Assembly (NCBI RefSeq): GCF_001902145.1
Contig: NZ_MRST01000021.1
Coordinates: forward strand, 62,001 to 126,000
Length of the DNA stretch: 64,000 nt
Reading direction: 5' to 3'
From: Pseudomonas fluorescens
GTDB lineage: Bacteria; Pseudomonadota; Gammaproteobacteria; Pseudomonadales; Pseudomonadaceae
In this document: in pieces, positions 61,805-64,000 of the stretch
How positions within the stretch are numbered: position 1 is the stretch's first letter
Layout: each line of letters opens with the position of its first letter
The notes under the pieces: model-generated
Seen by the model: only the letters and a program-made list of their open reading frames with translations
What the model was told of the DNA's origin: nothing
Databases searched by the model: none
Made by a program: the position numbers and the translations under genes

Positions 61805-64000
61805 TCAGGAGGCGATCAACTGGCGCAGCACATAGTGCAGAATCCCGCCGGCCTTGAAGTACTCCACTTCATTCAAGGTATCAATCCGGCACAGCACCTC
61901 AACCTTCTCGCTGCTGCCATCCTCCCGAGTGATCACCAATGTCAGGTTCATCCGCGGCTCGATCTCGGCATCGGTCAGCCCGAGGATGTCGATCTTCTCC
62001 TTGCCGGTGAGCTTGAGTGTCTTGCGGTTCTGATCCAGCTTGAACTGCAACGGCAACACGCCCATGCCTACCAGGTTGGAGCGGTGGATACGCTCGAAGC
62101 TCTCGGCGATCACCGCCTTGACGCCCAGCAGGTTAGTGCCCTTGGCCGCCCAGTCGCGGCTGGAGCCGGTGCCGTATTCCTGGCCGGCGATCACCACCAG
62201 CGGTGTGCCCGAGGCTTGGTACTTCATGGCGGCATCGTAGATCGCCATTTTCTCGCCGGTGGGGATATACAGCGTGTTGCCGCCTTCCTCGCCGCCAAGC
62301 ATTTCATTGCGGATACGGATATTGGCGAAGGTACCGCGCATCATCACTTCATGGTTGCCCCGGCGTGAGCCGTAGGAGTTGAAGTCACGCGGCTCTACGC
62401 CCTGTTCGCGCAGGTAGCGCCCGGCCGGGCTGTCGGCCTTGATATTGCCTGCAGGGGAGATGTGGTCGGTGGTTACCGAATCGCCCAGCAGGGCCAGGAC
62501 GTTGGCGTCCTTGACGTCCTCGATCACCGGCAGCGGGCCGGCAATATCGTCGAAGAACGGCGGATGCTGGATGTAGGTGGAGTCCTGCTGCCACACGTAG
62601 GTGGCTGCCTGCGGTACTTCAATGGCTTGCCATTGCTCGTCGCCGGCAAACACTTCGGCATATTCCTTGTGGAACATGCTGGTGCTGACTTGGGCCACCG
62701 CCTCGGCGATTTCCTGGCTGCTGGGCCAGATGTCCTTGAGGTACACCGGATTACCCTGCTGATCACTGCCCAGCGGCTCGCTGCTGATGTCGATGCGCAC
62801 GGTGCCGGCCAACGCGTAGGCGACGACCAGGGGCGGCGAGGCCAGCCAATTGGTTTTCACCAGTGGGTGCACGCGGCCTTCGAAGTTACGGTTACCGGAC
62901 AGCACTGAGGCCACGGTGAGGTCGGCCTTCTGGATGGCTTTTTCGATCGGCTCGGGCAGGGGCCCGGAGTTGCCGATACAGGTGGTGCAGCCGTAGCCCA
63001 CCAGGTCGAAGCCAAGCTTGTCCAGGTACTGGGTGAGGCCCGCAGCCTTGTAGTAGTCGGTGACCACTTTGGAGCCCGGCGCCAGGGAGCTTTTCACCCA
63101 GGGCTTGCGGGTCAGGCCTTTTTCCACGGCTTTTTTCGCCACCAGCCCGGCCGCCATCATCACGCTGGGGTTGGAGGTGTTGGTGCAGGAGGTAATCGCG
63201 GCGATCACCACCGCGCCGTTTTTCAGGCGATAGGTGTTGCCTTCGTATTCATAATCCGCCTCGCCGACCAGGTCGGCATTGCCCACGGCAACGCCGCCTC
63301 CGCCTTCGCTTTCCAGGCGTCCTTCTTCTTTGCTGGTGGGCTTGAATTGCAGGTCGAGAAAATCGCTGAACGCTTGGCCTACATTCGGCAGGGCGACGCG
63401 GTCCTGTGGGCGTTTGGGCCCGGCAAGGCTGGCCTCGACAGTGCCCATGTCCAGGGCCAGGGTATCGGTGAAGACCGGCTCCTGGCCGGCGTTGCGCCAC
63501 AGGCCCTGGGACTTGGTATAGGCTTCCACCAGCTTGACCGTCTCAGCCGGGCGGCCGGACAGGCGCAGGTAGTCCAGGGTCACCTCATCCACCGGGAAAA
63601 AGCCACAGGTCGCGCCATATTCCGGGGCCATGTTGGCGATGGTCGCGCGGTCGGCCAGGGGCAAATCGGCCAGCCCGTCGCCGTAGAACTCGACGAACTT
63701 GCCCACCACGCCTTTCTTGCGCAGCATTTGCGTCACGGTCAGCACCAGGTCGGTGGCGGTGATGCCTTCCTTGAGCTTGCCGGTGAGCTTGAAGCCGATC
63801 ACTTCCGGGATCAGCATCGACACCGGCTGGCCGAGCATCGCCGCCTCGGCTTCGATCCCGCCCACGCCCCAGCCCAATACGCCGAGGCCGTTGATCATGG
63901 TGGTGTGGGAGTCGGTGCCTACCAGGGTATCGGGGAAGGCGTAGGTGCGGCCGTCTTCCTCTTTGGTCCACACGGTGCGGCCCAGGTATTCGAGGTTGAC
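61805..64000 (-). CDS. acnA: aconitate hydratase A (5' part cut by window edge)
   Basis: The 731 visible residues cover most of aconitase A; the N-terminal part lies beyond base 64000. Cys ligands of the 4Fe-4S cluster are in [10 protein letters not shown] and [12 protein letters not shown]. The active-site region [30 protein letters not shown] and the C-terminal swivelling domain ([40 protein letters not shown]) are intact. It interconverts citrate and isocitrate in the TCA cycle. The length and motifs fit AcnA rather than AcnB. Confidence 0.95.
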   Translation of the reverse strand, partial: VNLEYLGRTVWTKEEDGRTYAFPDTLVGTDSHTTMINGLGVLGWGVGGIEAEAAMLGQPVSMLIPEVIGFKLTGKLKEGITATDLVLTVTQMLRKKGVVGKFVEFYGDGLADLPLADRATIANMAPEYGATCGFFPVDEVTLDYLRLSGRPAETVKLVEAYTKSQGLWRNAGQEPVFTDTLALDMGTVEASLAGPKRPQDRVALPNVGQAFSDFLDLQFKPTSKEEGRLESEGGGGVAVGNADLVGEADYEYEGNTYRLKNGAVVIAAITSCTNTSNPSVMMAAGLVAKKAVEKGLTRKPWVKSSLAPGSKVVTDYYKAAGLTQYLDKLGFDLVGYGCTTCIGNSGPLPEPIEKAIQKADLTVASVLSGNRNFEGRVHPLVKTNWLASPPLVVAYALAGTVRIDISSEPLGSDQQGNPVYLKDIWPSSQEIAEAVAQVSTSMFHKEYAEVFAGDEQWQAIEVPQAATYVWQQDSTYIQHPPFFDDIAGPLPVIEDVKDANVLALLGDSVTTDHISPAGNIKADSPAGRYLREQGVEPRDFNSYGSRRGNHEVMMRGTFANIRIRNEMLGGEEGGNTLYIPTGEKMAIYDAAMKYQASGTPLVVIAGQEYGTGSSRDWAAKGTNLLGVKAVIAESFERIHRSNLVGMGVLPLQFKLDQNRKTLKLTGKEKIDILGLTDAEIEPRMNLTLVITREDGSSEKVEVLCRIDTLNEVEYFKAGGILHYVLRQLIAS

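Overview
The window reads as chromosome of a fluorescent Pseudomonas (P. fluorescens group). This rests on the high GC, the many GTGGGAGCGGGCTTGC and GTAGGAGCGAGCTTGC palindromes (Pseudomonas REP/REPIN repeats), and the orthologues present: pobR-pobA, cynR/cynTS, rnd-ycgL, ycgN, pxpBCA, moxR-VWA, cysK, lpxO-like and acnA. No tRNA, rRNA, CRISPR array, prophage or transposase was seen. Both edges cut genes: a LysR regulator on the left and aconitase on the right.

Bases 1-12100 hold catabolic modules, each with its own regulator. They are: LysR with an MHS transporter, an M20 amidohydrolase and a deacetylase-like amidohydrolase; LysR facing a solute-binding protein that overlaps a citrate-type MFS gene; and GntR-SDR-BKACE-MFS, which looks like a complete beta-hydroxyacid oxidation and cleavage route.

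Bases 13054-20843 are the unusual part: visibly AT-richer, with seven same-strand genes and a divergent GcvA-like LysR gene. In transcription order they encode an IPNS-fold Fe(II) oxygenase, a small DMT permease, a three-histidine-box desaturase, a VioC/AsnO-type amino-acid hydroxylase with an HxE metal motif, an enamidase-like amidohydrolase, a BASS transporter and a small Cys-rich protein. I recognise no described pathway with this set. I infer a small amino-acid-derived metabolite that is hydroxylated, desaturated, transported and hydrolysed.

Bases 20876-37570 return to accessory metabolism: LysR, a CynX-type MFS, an AruI-like ThDP decarboxylase with LysR, an NAD(P)-binding reductase, an MBL protein with an altered metal motif, the 4-hydroxybenzoate module pobR-pobA with a 14-TM efflux protein, a free-standing double-Cache periplasmic protein, the cyanate module and a PheC-like protein. 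Two inverted copies of a large noncoding repeat lie at about 26.2 and 36.5 kb. One copy carries an extra 105-bp element of nested hairpins.

Bases 37900-64000 are mostly conserved genes: a GS-like ligase, methyltransferases, RNase D, nitroreductase, oligopeptidase B, glutamine amidotransferase, 5-oxoprolinase PxpABC, MoxR/VWA, DUF748, CysK, an LpxO-like hydroxylase and aconitase. Oddities are an M61-like protein without its HExxH motif and a protein with dockerin-like calcium loops. REPINs fill many of the intergenic gaps.
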